A stretch of DNA of 41,492 nucleotides from an uncultured Faecalibaculum sp. (GTDB lineage: Bacteria > Bacillota_I > Bacilli_A > Erysipelotrichales > Erysipelotrichaceae), in NCBI RefSeq assembly GCF_910588395.1, contig NZ_CAJUPA010000022.1:1-41492 (forward strand), given 5' to 3'. Every line of letters starts with the position of its first letter. Positions within the stretch are counted from its first letter, which is position 1. The notes below the pieces were generated by a model. The model saw only the letters and a program-made list of their open reading frames with translations. It ran no database searches and was not told where the DNA came from. The position numbers were made by a program, and so were the translations under genes. Positions 1-6,499 of the stretch are shown piece after piece.

Positions 1-116
1 ATATCACAGCCTGAATTTCCAATGTGATTTTGGGGGAAAGGGGGTACTATGCCTTTTACAAAGGAAATTTCTGGTGGCTCTGGCAGTGGAATGCTTCGAC
101 ATCTCGGTTGTTTTCA

Positions 117-144
117 AATTAAAAAGCCGGCGTTTCAGCCGGCT
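117..144 (-). terminator. Intrinsic terminator of the foldase operon
   Basis: Read on the minus strand, AGCCGGC and GCCGGCT (125-131 with 138-144) form a 7-bp GC-rich stem with a 6-nt loop, followed by a run of T. It begins 9 bases past the lipoprotein stop codon, as expected for the end of the host operon. Confidence 0.85.
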
Positions 145-152
145 GTGTTCTC

Positions 153-1064
153 TCAGTTGTCGCTGTCGTCGCTTTCCATCAGATCCGGTCTTGTAACCAG
201 ATACTGGGGATAGTTCACCCGCAGGTAGTCGAAGATGTCCTGATCATAGACCTGGAAGTCTGTCTCGGTCAGGTAGCTGACCAGACACTTTTCCGAAACG
301 GTGGAGTCACCGGACAGAGTGCTTTCCAGATCGCCCTTGATGGTGTCGTAGTCGTTGGAAACAAGGACCGCCACGAAATACTGGGTCTGGTCATCGTTTT
401 CAAACACCTCATTGAGCACACCGGCCTTGCTCTGCGCACTGGACAGCGTGTTGATCAGCCGGGTGGGAAGCACGGAATCCATGGTGGTGACAATGGCCGC
501 GGTTCCGGTATAGGAGGTTCCTTCCGCTGCATACTGGCCAGCCACATCCTGGGCGCTCTTGCCGTCCTTCAGGGCCTGCAGCGCCTTGTCGGCAGAGTCT
601 CTGGAATCAGTCTGGATGATCTGGGCCCTGGAAGGTTTGTATTCCTGCACAATCTCCTCCTGGGCATCCGTAAACCACTTTGTCAGCAGTTTCTCTGCCT
701 GGACCGCCGGAATCAGGACTTTATCGATATAGTCCTGTTTGTCCTTGTACCCCATGCTCTGCACATATCCCTCCAGATCGTCGGAGGTCTTCGCATATTC
801 ATTGTAGTTGTTCTGCGCTTCCTTGCGGATTTCCTCATCCACCGGAACTTCCCGGTCATAGATCACCTGTTCAGCCATCTGCATGGTCAGATTCGGGCCC
901 GTAGATTTCTTGATGCAGTCGTACACCTGGCCCCGGGTGACTGTGACATCGCCGACAGTCATCAGTTCCTTATCCGGGTCAGAGACAGAGGCTGTGGCGC
1001 CGGAGCAGCCTGTCAGAAGCATCAGTCCCGCGGCAGCAGCCGCCAGCAGTTTCTTATTTTGCAT
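153..1064 (-). CDS. prsA: PrsA-like foldase lipoprotein (parvulin peptidyl-prolyl isomerase)
   Basis: This is a predicted lipid-anchored foldase that would help secreted proteins fold on the outer face of the membrane. The 303-residue product starts with a lipoprotein signal peptide: Lys4-Lys5, a hydrophobic stretch at about 6-16 and the lipobox LTGC with Cys20 as the lipidation site. A parvulin-like segment starts near residue 145 (SRAQIIQTDS) and runs to about 240, flanked by helical regions as in PrsA and SurA chaperones. The start follows a GGAG about nine bases upstream and overlaps the end of the membrane-anchored paralogue by 11 bases, so the two are co-translated. It is a host gene outside the prophage. 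Whether the isomerase site is active cannot be judged from sequence alone. Confidence 0.8.
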   Translation of the reverse strand: MQNKKLLAAAAAGLMLLTGCSGATASVSDPDKELMTVGDVTVTRGQVYDCIKKSTGPNLTMQMAEQVIYDREVPVDEEIRKEAQNNYNEYAKTSDDLEGYVQSMGYKDKQDYIDKVLIPAVQAEKLLTKWFTDAQEEIVQEYKPSRAQIIQTDSRDSADKALQALKDGKSAQDVAGQYAAEGTSYTGTAAIVTTMDSVLPTRLINTLSSAQSKAGVLNEVFENDDQTQYFVAVLVSNDYDTIKGDLESTLSGDSTVSEKCLVSYLTETDFQVYDQDIFDYLRVNYPQYLVTRPDLMESDDSDN

Positions 1065-2091
1065 CTTCTGATTCTCCGGCTGTCCTGGTCTTCATGTAGG
1101 TTTCCAGCTTGGTCTGGGTATCCTTGTCAGGATAGGTGATTTTCAGCTCTTTGGCAGCTTCCTGAACGATCTGCATGGACAGACCTGAATCGCTTCCCAG
1201 CAGTGCATACAGCAGCTCGTCCCGGACTTCTTCGTCATCGGAATTCTGAATTGCAGCCGGGTCATCCTCGTCCACAGTGATCTTTACCATGCTTTTTGCC
1301 CCGGTGGAGGAATCCGTGACTGTGATCCAGTCGGACACTTCTCCTTTTTTCAGGTTCAGGGCTGCACTGACAGCTTCCGCTGCCACCACACCATTGCCCT
1401 GGGCGGCGTCATCGGAATCCACATAGCCGGCGAAGCCTTCCTTGTCGGCTGTGGCAGTGTCATCGGAGAAAGCCGTAGCCGCATCCGAAAAGGTTCCGGA
1501 TTCCAGCGCCTTGTCAATGCTGTCGATTTTCTTCTGTTCATCATCGCTCAGGGATTCCGGATTCGAAACCGTGACCTTGATCTGAGAAACGGTCCGGGGT
1601 TTTTTCTCTGTCAGGGAGTCCTTCAGTTCATCAAAACGCGCATCCACATAGGTTCTGTCCAGCTGTTTTTCCTTGACGTTCACCAGACAGTAATCATACA
1701 GATCGTCATAGCTGCCGAAGCCATAGGAGGCCAGTTCGGCGGAAATGGCTTCCTTGTATTTGTCGGAACTCTGGCTGCGGACGTTCTGGTCAATGGTTTT
1801 TTCCATTTCCTTCGCTTCCTTTTCCAGGTCGGAAGTGGTCTGCACCGACTGGGACACCACCGCATTCTTGTAAAGATTGTAAAGCAGCTGCCCGTCAAAA
1901 GGCGCCCCCTGGTCATAGAGTCCGTCGGCGGTTATGTCACGGTCTGCCAGGGAAGCGATCACATCCTTGCCGTCTGCCTGACGGCCCTGGACGTTGTTCC
2001 GGTTGGCGTCGTAGATGAAATACCCGGTGGCACCTGCCAGAGCCAGGATGATCACGACCACGAACCAGTTCGATCTGATCCAATCAGACAT
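1054..2091 (-). CDS. Membrane-anchored parvulin-like foldase
   Basis: A 345-residue protein with one N-terminal transmembrane segment (about residues 9-28, after MSDWIRSNW) and a long extracytoplasmic part. A SurA/PrsA-type N-terminal helical region covers about 45-180 and a rotamase-like segment about 190-310, so it probably assists exported proteins like the lipoprotein gene it overlaps. I chose ATG 2091 because AAGGAGG lies just upstream. The frame stays open to 2223, but that longer version would run through the promoter at 2122-2150 and the hairpin at 2151-2174, so it is not the real start. It is a host gene, and the prophage sits just upstream of its promoter. The parvulin assignment rests on overall pattern and context. 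Confidence 0.75.
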   Translation of the reverse strand: MSDWIRSNWFVVVIILALAGATGYFIYDANRNNVQGRQADGKDVIASLADRDITADGLYDQGAPFDGQLLYNLYKNAVVSQSVQTTSDLEKEAKEMEKTIDQNVRSQSSDKYKEAISAELASYGFGSYDDLYDYCLVNVKEKQLDRTYVDARFDELKDSLTEKKPRTVSQIKVTVSNPESLSDDEQKKIDSIDKALESGTFSDAATAFSDDTATADKEGFAGYVDSDDAAQGNGVVAAEAVSAALNLKKGEVSDWITVTDSSTGAKSMVKITVDEDDPAAIQNSDDEEVRDELLYALLGSDSGLSMQIVQEAAKELKITYPDKDTQTKLETYMKTRTAGESEDAK

Positions 2092-2121
2092 ACTTGTCCT
2101 CCTTGCGTATTCAACCGTTAA

Positions 2122-2150
2122 ATTATACACTTTATCAATTCTCTCGTCAA
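2122..2150 (-). promoter_or_regulatory. Sigma-A-type promoter of the foldase operon
   Basis: On the minus strand a -35 TTGACG (2145-2150) and a -10 TATAAT (2122-2127) are exactly 17 bases apart, 31 bases upstream of the foldase ATG. The prophage junction lies upstream of it, so integration leaves this promoter intact. Confidence 0.85.
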
Positions 2151-2174
2151 AATCCCCTTTACATAAAGGGGATT
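2151..2174 (-). terminator. Perfect inverted repeat, possible terminator of integrase transcript
   Basis: An 11-bp perfect stem, AATCCCCTTTA with TAAAGGGGATT and a 2-nt gap, is followed on the minus strand by TTTTG. It lies between the integrase stop and the foldase promoter and could end integrase transcription. The T-run is short, so it may instead be a host operator or part of the attachment region. Confidence 0.5.
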
Positions 2175-2228
2175 CAGAGGTTTTAGATGATGTTCCTTCA
2201 TTTTTGGAGTAAAATTGGAGCATTTTAC
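2175..2228. other. Probable left attachment site region (attL)
   Basis: This 54-base AT-rich gap lies between the integrase stop codon and the hairpin next to the host promoter. Tyrosine integrases usually sit beside their attachment site, and gene content changes from host to phage here. The core repeat cannot be defined because the right end of the prophage is outside the window. Confidence 0.5.
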
Positions 2229-3362
2229 CTACGCCAGAATGTTCGGAGTCTCGTCTTCAAAGGCTCTGGCGATGGCTTCCGCTTTGCGCAAATCATTGGT
2301 TTCTGTGTAGACCTGCAGGGAAATGGCAGCGGATGTGTGTCGGGCCAAATCTGCAACTGTCTTTAGATCCGTACCGGCAAGAACAAGGTTTGTGATGTAG
2401 GTGTGCCTGAGCATGTGCGGATGGAAATCAAAGCCCAGTTTCTGTGCTGTCGCCCTGATCGTGTTGCCTGTGTTTCTCGGGTGCAGCCAGCGTCCTTCTT
2501 CTGTGCAGAGAATCAGGGGATACGGATTATAGTCTCTCCATTCTTTCAGGGCTTCCATCAAAGGCTCAGGAGCCGGCAGGACAGCGTTGGATTTTTCGGT
2601 CTTTGTTATGTCCCGGATATAAAAGTCTTTGACTTTCAGTCTGGTGTAAGTCAGCTGTTTGTTTATCCGGATTGTCCGTTTCTGGAAATCCACATCCTCC
2701 CATGTCAAGGCACAGGCTTCTGCGATACGAAGTCCCAGATAATAGCCCAGCAGCAGGAACATGCCTTTAGATCCGGAAGTAAATTCGTATTTTCCGTGAG
2801 ATACCAGGTTCAGCAACGATTTGAAATCTGTCTCAGAAAGATAGTCGCTGCTGCCTGTTTTCTTCCGGCTGTGGCTCACTCCTGATGTCTGGACCAAGTT
2901 GATGGGCCAGCTGAGAATGTATCCGGATTTGACAGCCAGATTCCCGATACCAGTCAAAACGGTTTTTGTAGTTGCCACAGCTGATTTGCCGACGCCTGAC
3001 ATATCTGTGAAAAAGCTCTGCAGCTCCGGGAAATGAAGGTCTTTGATGTCTGTGCTGCCAAGAACAGGCAGGATGTGTTTGTTGTAGTTATCGGTGTACA
3101 GATTGATGGTGTTCGGAGAGTATCCGGGCAACTTGACCATCTGCTGGAAAAGCTCATCCACTGTGTGTACTGAGTTATCCACCACCAGTCCCTGAGCAAG
3201 GTCATTCTGCACGGCAGCCGCATGGATCTGTGCGGCTTTCTTCGTTGGGAAACCAGATTTGGAGTACCGCTGCTTTTTTCCGTATCGGTCCTTGTAGTCG
3301 AAGGTGACCCGCCATGTGTAGCCGGATTTGGACTTTTTGGATTCTCGTTTGTCAAATCTCAT
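2229..3362 (-). CDS. int: Phage tyrosine integrase
   Basis: A site-specific recombinase that would integrate and excise this prophage. The N-terminal part (about residues 1-60) is an AP2-like arm-binding domain (GYTWRVTFDYKD), followed by a SAM-like core-binding domain (about 65-165) and the catalytic domain. With residues numbered from MVFIM at 3374, the catalytic set is Arg216 (GLRIAEA), a Lys at 258-261, His320-x-x-Arg323 (HMLRHTY), His346 and the nucleophile Tyr356, so it looks intact. I prefer ATG 3362 (MRFDKR): the AAAGG upstream touches the earlier ATG at 3374 but is reasonably spaced from 3362. Gene position at the prophage edge supports the role. Its direction away from the early genes is typical of temperate phages. 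Confidence 0.95.
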   Translation of the reverse strand: MRFDKRESKKSKSGYTWRVTFDYKDRYGKKQRYSKSGFPTKKAAQIHAAAVQNDLAQGLVVDNSVHTVDELFQQMVKLPGYSPNTINLYTDNYNKHILPVLGSTDIKDLHFPELQSFFTDMSGVGKSAVATTKTVLTGIGNLAVKSGYILSWPINLVQTSGVSHSRKKTGSSDYLSETDFKSLLNLVSHGKYEFTSGSKGMFLLLGYYLGLRIAEACALTWEDVDFQKRTIRINKQLTYTRLKVKDFYIRDITKTEKSNAVLPAPEPLMEALKEWRDYNPYPLILCTEEGRWLHPRNTGNTIRATAQKLGFDFHPHMLRHTYITNLVLAGTDLKTVADLARHTSAAISLQVYTETNDLRKAEAIARAFEDETPNILA

Positions 3363-3460
3363 AATAAAAACCATCCTTTCCAGAATTGTTACCTGTTATA
3401 ACAAATACAGATTTCAATCTTAATCAGTTCGACACAGGCGCTTTTCAGTCGTTCCTTTGG

Positions 3461-3488
3461 TTACACCGTCTTTCCAAACTGATATAAT
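3461..3488 (+). promoter_or_regulatory. Promoter of the HicAB-like cargo operon
   Basis: TTACAC (3461-3466) and TATAAT (3483-3488) are 16 bases apart, with the -10 ending 27 bases before the start of the first cargo gene. The -10 is a perfect match and the -35 is weaker. It faces away from the integrase. Confidence 0.6.
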
Positions 3489-3515
3489 ATTTCTGTACGT
3501 AGAGGAGATTACGCT

Positions 3516-3749
3516 ATGAAGGTCAAAGAACAATACGCAAATTCTGTTAATATTACAACATCTGGACCCGATGTGATTTTTTCGTACTATAAAGAGACAC
3601 CAGAAATCGAAGATGAGAAAGCCTCGAAAGAGTTGGTTGGTAGGATTCGAGTGAGCCTGCCTATTGCGATGGCAACAGTCAATATGTTTCAGCAAATGAT
3701 GACTCAGATGCCGTCAGTGCAAGAGGAGAGCGAAAATGCAATTGAGTAG
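3516..3749 (+). CDS. Small DUF3467-like protein
   Basis: A 77-residue soluble protein of unknown function. Its layout (a short strand pattern near DVIFSYY, then VGRIRVSLPIAMATVNMFQQMM) resembles small DUF3467-type proteins; this is pattern recognition, not a search result. ATG 3516 follows GTAGAGGAG and a good -10 box. It overlaps the next gene by 14 bases and is the first of three genes ending at a terminator, so it probably belongs with the HicB/HicA-like pair, perhaps as a regulator or accessory part. AT-rich codon use sets the three genes apart from the replication genes, as expected for cargo. Confidence 0.65.
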   Translation: MKVKEQYANSVNITTSGPDVIFSYYKETPEIEDEKASKELVGRIRVSLPIAMATVNMFQQMMTQMPSVQEESENAIE

Positions 3750-4146
3750 TAGCATTTCAAATACGTTTTCAAGTAGTTCTACTCCATGGATAAAAAACTT
3801 TGTCCAATTGTGTGTTGAGGATATTTTTAACAAAATTCAGTTCTATAAGCCTGAAGTAAGGGGTAAGGAATACCAAACGTTTAATGGTATTTCATACGAA
3901 GGTAAGGATTTTGTGTTCACTCGTCCTATCGTTGTAATAGTTGAAAAAACTGATGGTGGTTACTTCCTTGAGATAGAAGAGCTGAATATTTATTTATTCG
4001 CCGAAAAGAAATCTGAACTAAACGAGCTGTTAGGAGAGAGTATCGCTTACCTTTGGGATACATTTGTGCAAGGCCGGGATGCAGAGTTCGACAAAAGCGG
4101 CATTGACTTCAAGCGTAAATTAGAAAGCCTGGTCCGTCTGAATTGA
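3736..4146 (+). CDS. HicB-like antitoxin candidate
   Basis: A 136-residue protein whose middle part (about residues 62-110) looks like the HicB antitoxin fold: strands with VVIVEKTDGGYFLEI, then a turn and a helix beginning SELNELLGESIAYLW. HicB proteins fold like a dead RNase H domain and cap the HicA ribonuclease. Here an N-terminal extension of about 60 residues precedes that core and I see no clear DNA-binding domain after it. Its 3' neighbour is HicA-like, which is the main support. The start follows GGAGAGCGAAA and overlaps the upstream gene by 14 bases. It could instead be an unrelated small protein. Confidence 0.5.
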   Translation: MQLSSSISNTFSSSSTPWIKNFVQLCVEDIFNKIQFYKPEVRGKEYQTFNGISYEGKDFVFTRPIVVIVEKTDGGYFLEIEELNIYLFAEKKSELNELLGESIAYLWDTFVQGRDAEFDKSGIDFKRKLESLVRLN

Positions 4147-4149
4147 AGT

Positions 4150-4437
4150 ATGACTGTTTATAAAGCGCGAGATGTAGATTCCGTATTGAAGAAGAAAGGA
4201 TTTCAAAAAAAAACCTCTGGTTCCCATATCAAATATCAATTAATGAACGAGGACGGAGGAAAGACGATGATTTGGACAATGGTCAGTCACAACGGACAAG
4301 AGATTGGAGATAACCTTCTTAAAGCCATGAGCCAACAGCTGAAGTTGTCTACAAAAGAGTTCTGCAAGATGCTGGATTGCAATATATCTGGTCCCGAGTA
4401 TTTACAAATGCTTAGAGACAGAGGGATCCTTCGATAA
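4150..4437 (+). CDS. HicA-like toxin candidate
   Basis: A 95-residue basic protein with the hallmarks of HicA mRNA interferases: an N-terminal helix with LKKKGFQ, then GSH at residues 24-26 where the His is the presumed catalytic residue, and a later segment reading WTMVSHNGQEIGDNLL. Ordinary HicA proteins are about 60-80 residues; this one has a C-terminal extension (from about residue 65) that may be an extra helical domain. The antitoxin-like gene comes first, the reverse of many hicAB loci. The ribosome binding site is weak, so translation may be coupled to the gene ending three bases earlier. A terminator follows at once. Confidence 0.55.
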   Translation: MTVYKARDVDSVLKKKGFQKKTSGSHIKYQLMNEDGGKTMIWTMVSHNGQEIGDNLLKAMSQQLKLSTKEFCKMLDCNISGPEYLQMLRDRGILR

Positions 4438-4442
4438 GGAAG

Positions 4443-4476
4443 TCCCGGTTCAGGTGGCACTGACCGGGATTTTTTT
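4443..4476 (+). terminator. Terminator after the HicAB-like operon
   Basis: TCCCGGT (4443-4449) pairs with ACCGGGA (4463-4469), with a further CAG/CTG pairing inside, and is followed by seven T residues (4470-4476). Confidence 0.9.
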
Positions 4477-4490
4477 GTTAAAATGTTTAT

Positions 4491-4745
4491 ATGCAAAGTC
4501 CGAAGATTGACTACGATTCCGCCTACGATGTGTTGTATGTCAGAATTAACGATTCGACCAACGTATAAGGTGACGAAGAACCGGATAATCTTGTGTTCTT
4601 CCGCGACATTGATACAGATGAGTTTGTCGGAATCACTATCATGGACTATATGCGAATGCTAAAGGCTGGTGACTCCCGACTATCTTCTGTGCCCAGCAAC
4701 ATTGATTTAAATGCTATCAATAAGTCTTTGAATCTCAGAGCCTAG
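4491..4745 (+). pseudogene. DUF2283-like gene broken by an in-frame stop
   Basis: Read from ATG 4491, the frame gives an 84-codon product interrupted once by TAA at 4566-4568 and ended by TAG at 4743-4745. The N-terminal part (IDYDSAYDVLYVRI) and the later FRDIDTDEFVGITIMDYM match the pattern of DUF2283 proteins, small partners often found beside toxin-like genes. There is no frameshift; one base change would restore the frame. No good ribosome binding site lies upstream. It sits between two terminators, so it probably had its own promoter or relied on readthrough. Confidence 0.65.
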
Positions 4746-4749
4746 ATAT

Positions 4750-4777
4750 AACGTTCCTATTTCCGGGAACGTTTTTT
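4750..4777 (+). terminator. Terminator after the DUF2283-like pseudogene
   Basis: AACGTTCC (4750-4757) pairs with GGAACGTT (4766-4773), followed by a T-run to 4777. Confidence 0.85.
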
Positions 4778-4810
4778 ATTGTCTAAAGGGGTCAGAATCG
4801 ACCCGGTTAA

Positions 4811-4939
4811 TAATAAAAGGCCCTGCGTCTCTATAGAAACACAGGGCTGGAGCCGCTGGGGCTCATGTGTGGCTGCGCAGCCTTACTCCCTACTCTAGGC
4901 CGGGAGCGATGGAAGCAGATATAATCTCTTCCTGAATGT
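4811..4939 (-). ncRNA. Candidate structured small RNA with own promoter and terminator
   Basis: Read on the minus strand, this stretch holds four hairpins in a row: CTCCC/GGGAG (pairing across 4886-4906), the self-complementary GGCTGCGCAGCC (4871-4882), GAGCC/GGCTC (4850-4864) and a final GCCCTG/CAGGGC stem (4820-4847) followed by TTTTATTATT, which makes a good terminator. A promoter-like pair lies just upstream (4946-4974). No open frame of note lies inside. It could be a regulatory or antitoxin-type RNA, or merely the structured 3' end of the three-gene mRNA upstream. Confidence 0.4.
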
Positions 4940-4945
4940 ATTCAC

Positions 4946-4974
4946 ATTTTATCAGTGAACGCCTGTGTCTTCAA
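4946..4974 (-). promoter_or_regulatory. Possible promoter for the structured RNA
   Basis: On the minus strand TTGAAG (4969-4974) and TAAAAT (4946-4951) are 17 bases apart. The -35 overlaps the last codons of the ribbon-helix-helix-like gene. Both boxes differ from consensus, so this is tentative. Confidence 0.35.
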
Positions 4975-5180
4975 TTGTTCTTTGCCCGATCTATCACATC
5001 CTGCATCGCCTGACGGTATACATCAGACTGCTTTATGCCCAACTTCTGGCAGGCTTCCCGGAACTCCTGGACGAACTCTTTCTTGTAGCTTCCGGAGATT
5101 CTGGCCATGTTGTTTTTGGACCACTCTTTGATATATTCGTTCTGGTCAAAGGGCTGACCCTCTTTGGATTTACGCGGCAT
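4971..5180 (-). CDS. Small ribbon-helix-helix-like protein
   Basis: A 69-residue protein with a short basic N-terminus (MPRKSKEG) and a pattern like Arc/MetJ-type antitoxins or plasmid regulators: a strand-like MARISGSY followed by two helices (KKEFVQEFREACQKLG and QSDVYRQAMQDVIDRA). Such proteins bind DNA as dimers. ATG 5180 is fixed by AAGGAGG upstream; the longer reading frame from 5243 has no such site. It follows two tiny membrane-protein genes on the same strand with a 2-base gap from the nearer one, so the three probably form one operon. No toxin partner is obvious. Confidence 0.65.
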   Translation of the reverse strand: MPRKSKEGQPFDQNEYIKEWSKNNMARISGSYKKEFVQEFREACQKLGIKQSDVYRQAMQDVIDRAKNN

Positions 5181-5182
5181 AG

Positions 5183-5308
5183 TTATTCCTCCTTTCTCAG
5201 TAATGCAAGAGACCCACAGAACAGCAGGATGCCAAACAGCCATGTGTGGCGGTTGAGGGTTAAGGTTAAACCAATCAGTGGCAGGAGATACAAGATATTC
5301 TTTTTCAT
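5183..5308 (-). CDS. 41-residue predicted membrane protein
   Basis: A very short hydrophobic protein: MKKN, a first hydrophobic stretch (ILYLLPLIGLTLTL), an Arg-His turn and a second (WLFGILLFCGSLALL), ending in RKEE. It could form a two-helix hairpin in the membrane. There is no Shine-Dalgarno sequence before ATG 5308, which weakens the call, but it lies exactly between two genes with good sites and ends 2 bases before the next start. Small membrane proteins of this kind occur as type I toxins or modulators; nothing here decides the function. Confidence 0.45.
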   Translation of the reverse strand: MKKNILYLLPLIGLTLTLNRHTWLFGILLFCGSLALLRKEE

Positions 5309-5345
5309 ATGTATCAAATGATGATATAAAGAGGAGGGGAGGAGG

Positions 5346-5498
5346 TCATCCTCCCCGATGTTTCGGCTTTTTCCTCGGTGGTCTGGGCTTCTTAGACTGG
5401 GATTTCTTAAGCGTCCAGTATCCAACGGTCAGAGCCACAATCGGGCTGGTGAAATTGAAGAAAATTTCACTGGCCTTTTTGAGTTCCTCTAAATCCAT
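5346..5498 (-). CDS. 50-residue single-pass membrane protein
   Basis: This short gene starts at ATG 5498 after AAAGGAG and encodes a small acidic-basic head (MDLEELKKASE), one hydrophobic segment (residues 12-31, IFFNFTSPIVALTVGYWTL) and a strongly basic, proline-rich tail with many Lys and Arg. The layout is like small phage membrane proteins and some peptide toxins. It is first in a minus-strand group of three tiny genes with a promoter-like sequence about 30 bases upstream. I do not recognise a family. Confidence 0.6.
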   Translation of the reverse strand: MDLEELKKASEIFFNFTSPIVALTVGYWTLKKSQSKKPRPPRKKPKHRGG

Positions 5499-5528
5499 CA
5501 CGTCTCCTTTCTATCTATCCCCACTAAT

Positions 5529-5557
5529 ATAATATCATAGTGGTACCAGTATGTACA
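5529..5557 (-). promoter_or_regulatory. Promoter of the three-gene minus-strand operon
   Basis: On the minus strand TGTACA (5552-5557) and TATTAT (5529-5534) are 17 bases apart. The palindrome TGGTACCA (5541-5548) lies between the boxes and could be an operator, perhaps for the ribbon-helix-helix-like product of the same operon. Confidence 0.5.
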
Positions 5558-5609
5558 GAGTGGGGTTAATTTTGTTCAAAACGGTTTTGTCATATATGGT
5601 TCTCCAACA

Positions 5610-5638
5610 TAAAAAGGTCTCCGATGGAGACCTTTTTA
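5610..5638. terminator. Bidirectional intrinsic terminator
   Basis: A perfect 13-bp stem (5610-5622 with 5626-5638) closes a 3-base loop. Its ends are A-rich on one side and T-rich on the other, so it can work on both strands. On the minus strand it would stop transcripts running down from the repressor gene. Confidence 0.85.
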
Positions 5639-5779
5639 CACATCCGAGTTCCGTAGAATCCTCGCCGTTCTTGGTGTCTCCATGATATTCGGAATTTCTA
5701 TTTTCGTCAACGGGGGCGCCCGAGTTGTTACAATATATCTTTTCTCAATCTGCGGTCACCCGCAGTTTGTATTTCACAC
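5639..5779. other. Stretch without a convincing gene
   Basis: The gene-free interval runs from 5499 to 5802 and holds the promoter at 5529-5557 and terminators at 5610 and 5780. In this middle part a plus-strand frame from ATG 5682 is hydrophobic at first, but it lacks a ribosome binding site and then runs into the antisense of the repressor. A minus-strand frame of ten codons starts at a GTG after the repressor. I do not support either as a gene. It may be the untranslated end of the repressor mRNA. Confidence 0.4.
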
Positions 5780-5804
5780 AGCCCGGAGAAACCCGGGCTT
5801 TTTT
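5780..5804 (+). terminator. Terminator-like hairpin at the repressor 3' end
   Basis: AGCCCGG (5780-5786) pairs with CCGGGCT (5793-5799) and is followed by TTTTTT on the plus strand, overlapping the end of the repressor gene. It would stop plus-strand transcription from entering the repressor backwards. Confidence 0.75.
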
Positions 5805-6447
5805 ATAATGCGCTCTGGAATGCCACCGCTCGCCCTAAGATTCGGATGTGGTTTAACTCCTCCCGGGAATAGGTCATCTCCTCGTACTTCGAGTTTGCCG
5901 GACGCAGCACAACTGTGTCTCCGTACTGGAAGAAGTATTTCAAAGTCGCCTCATCGTCGATTGCCACAGCAGCAATCTGCCCGTTTTCCACCATCGGCGA
6001 AGACTGGATGAAGACGATGTCACCGTCATAGATCCGGGCACCTGTCATAGAATCCCCATGTGCTTTAAGGCAAAAGTCGGCATGGATGGATGAATCCAGG
6101 GGAAAGTATTCGCCCCTGACCTCATCCATGTATATCGGCTCACCACAGGCTACACTCCCCAGCATGGGGACTTTTTTCATTTCTGGGATTGGAATTATGT
6201 TTGTGGGGAGAGTCCCTAATTCTCTGGTTTTATTCCTGATAAGTGTGCGGCCATGCAGGAAGTCCATATCAACATTGAAGTAGTCTGCAATTGAGTCCTG
6301 CATCTCGTTACTAGGAGAGCGCTTATTGTTTTCCCACATCCCCACCGTGCTGGGAGATATATGGAAGACCTTTGCAAACTGCTCCTGTGTTAATCCGTGT
6401 TCTAAACGGAGAGCCTTGATAACTTCACCCATCGTTCTGGTACCCAT
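5803..6447 (-). CDS. LexA/CI-type phage repressor with S24 peptidase domain
   Basis: This is the probable lysogeny repressor. Residues 6-65 form an XRE-type helix-turn-helix (LTQEQFAKVFHISPSTVGMW), and residues about 95-214 form a LexA-like S24 autoprotease domain. The likely cleavage site is Cys101-Gly102 (SVACGEP), with catalytic Ser133 (HGDSMTGA) and Lys170 (DEATLKYF). Activated RecA would trigger self-cleavage and induction. ATG 6447 follows AAGAGGTGAAATT. Its promoter (6471-6499) faces away from the Cro-like gene and contains one of the operator copies, so it is probably autoregulated. Length (214) is normal for the family. The gene ends at a terminator-like hairpin. Confidence 0.92.
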   Translation of the reverse strand: MGTRTMGEVIKALRLEHGLTQEQFAKVFHISPSTVGMWENNKRSPSNEMQDSIADYFNVDMDFLHGRTLIRNKTRELGTLPTNIIPIPEMKKVPMLGSVACGEPIYMDEVRGEYFPLDSSIHADFCLKAHGDSMTGARIYDGDIVFIQSSPMVENGQIAAVAIDDEATLKYFFQYGDTVVLRPANSKYEEMTYSREELNHIRILGRAVAFQSAL

Positions 6448-6470
6448 AATTTCACCTCTTTTACAGACTC

Positions 6471-6499
6471 AAATTACCACACGGAATGTGTAGAAACAA
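6471..6499 (-). promoter_or_regulatory. Repressor promoter
   Basis: On the minus strand TTGTTT (6494-6499) and TAATTT (6471-6476) are 17 bases apart. Operator O1 (6479-6491) lies between the boxes and O2 (6499-6511) touches the -35, so repressor bound at O1 would shut off its own gene. Confidence 0.65.

Noticed and set aside
1054..2223. A 389-residue frame that would extend the membrane foldase 44 residues upstream
   Set aside because: The extension crosses a consensus promoter and a perfect hairpin, and a strong ribosome binding site precedes the internal ATG at 2091.
5682..6011. Plus-strand frame starting with a hydrophobic stretch, like a small toxin
   Set aside because: No ribosome binding site, crosses a terminator hairpin and continues as antisense to the repressor gene.
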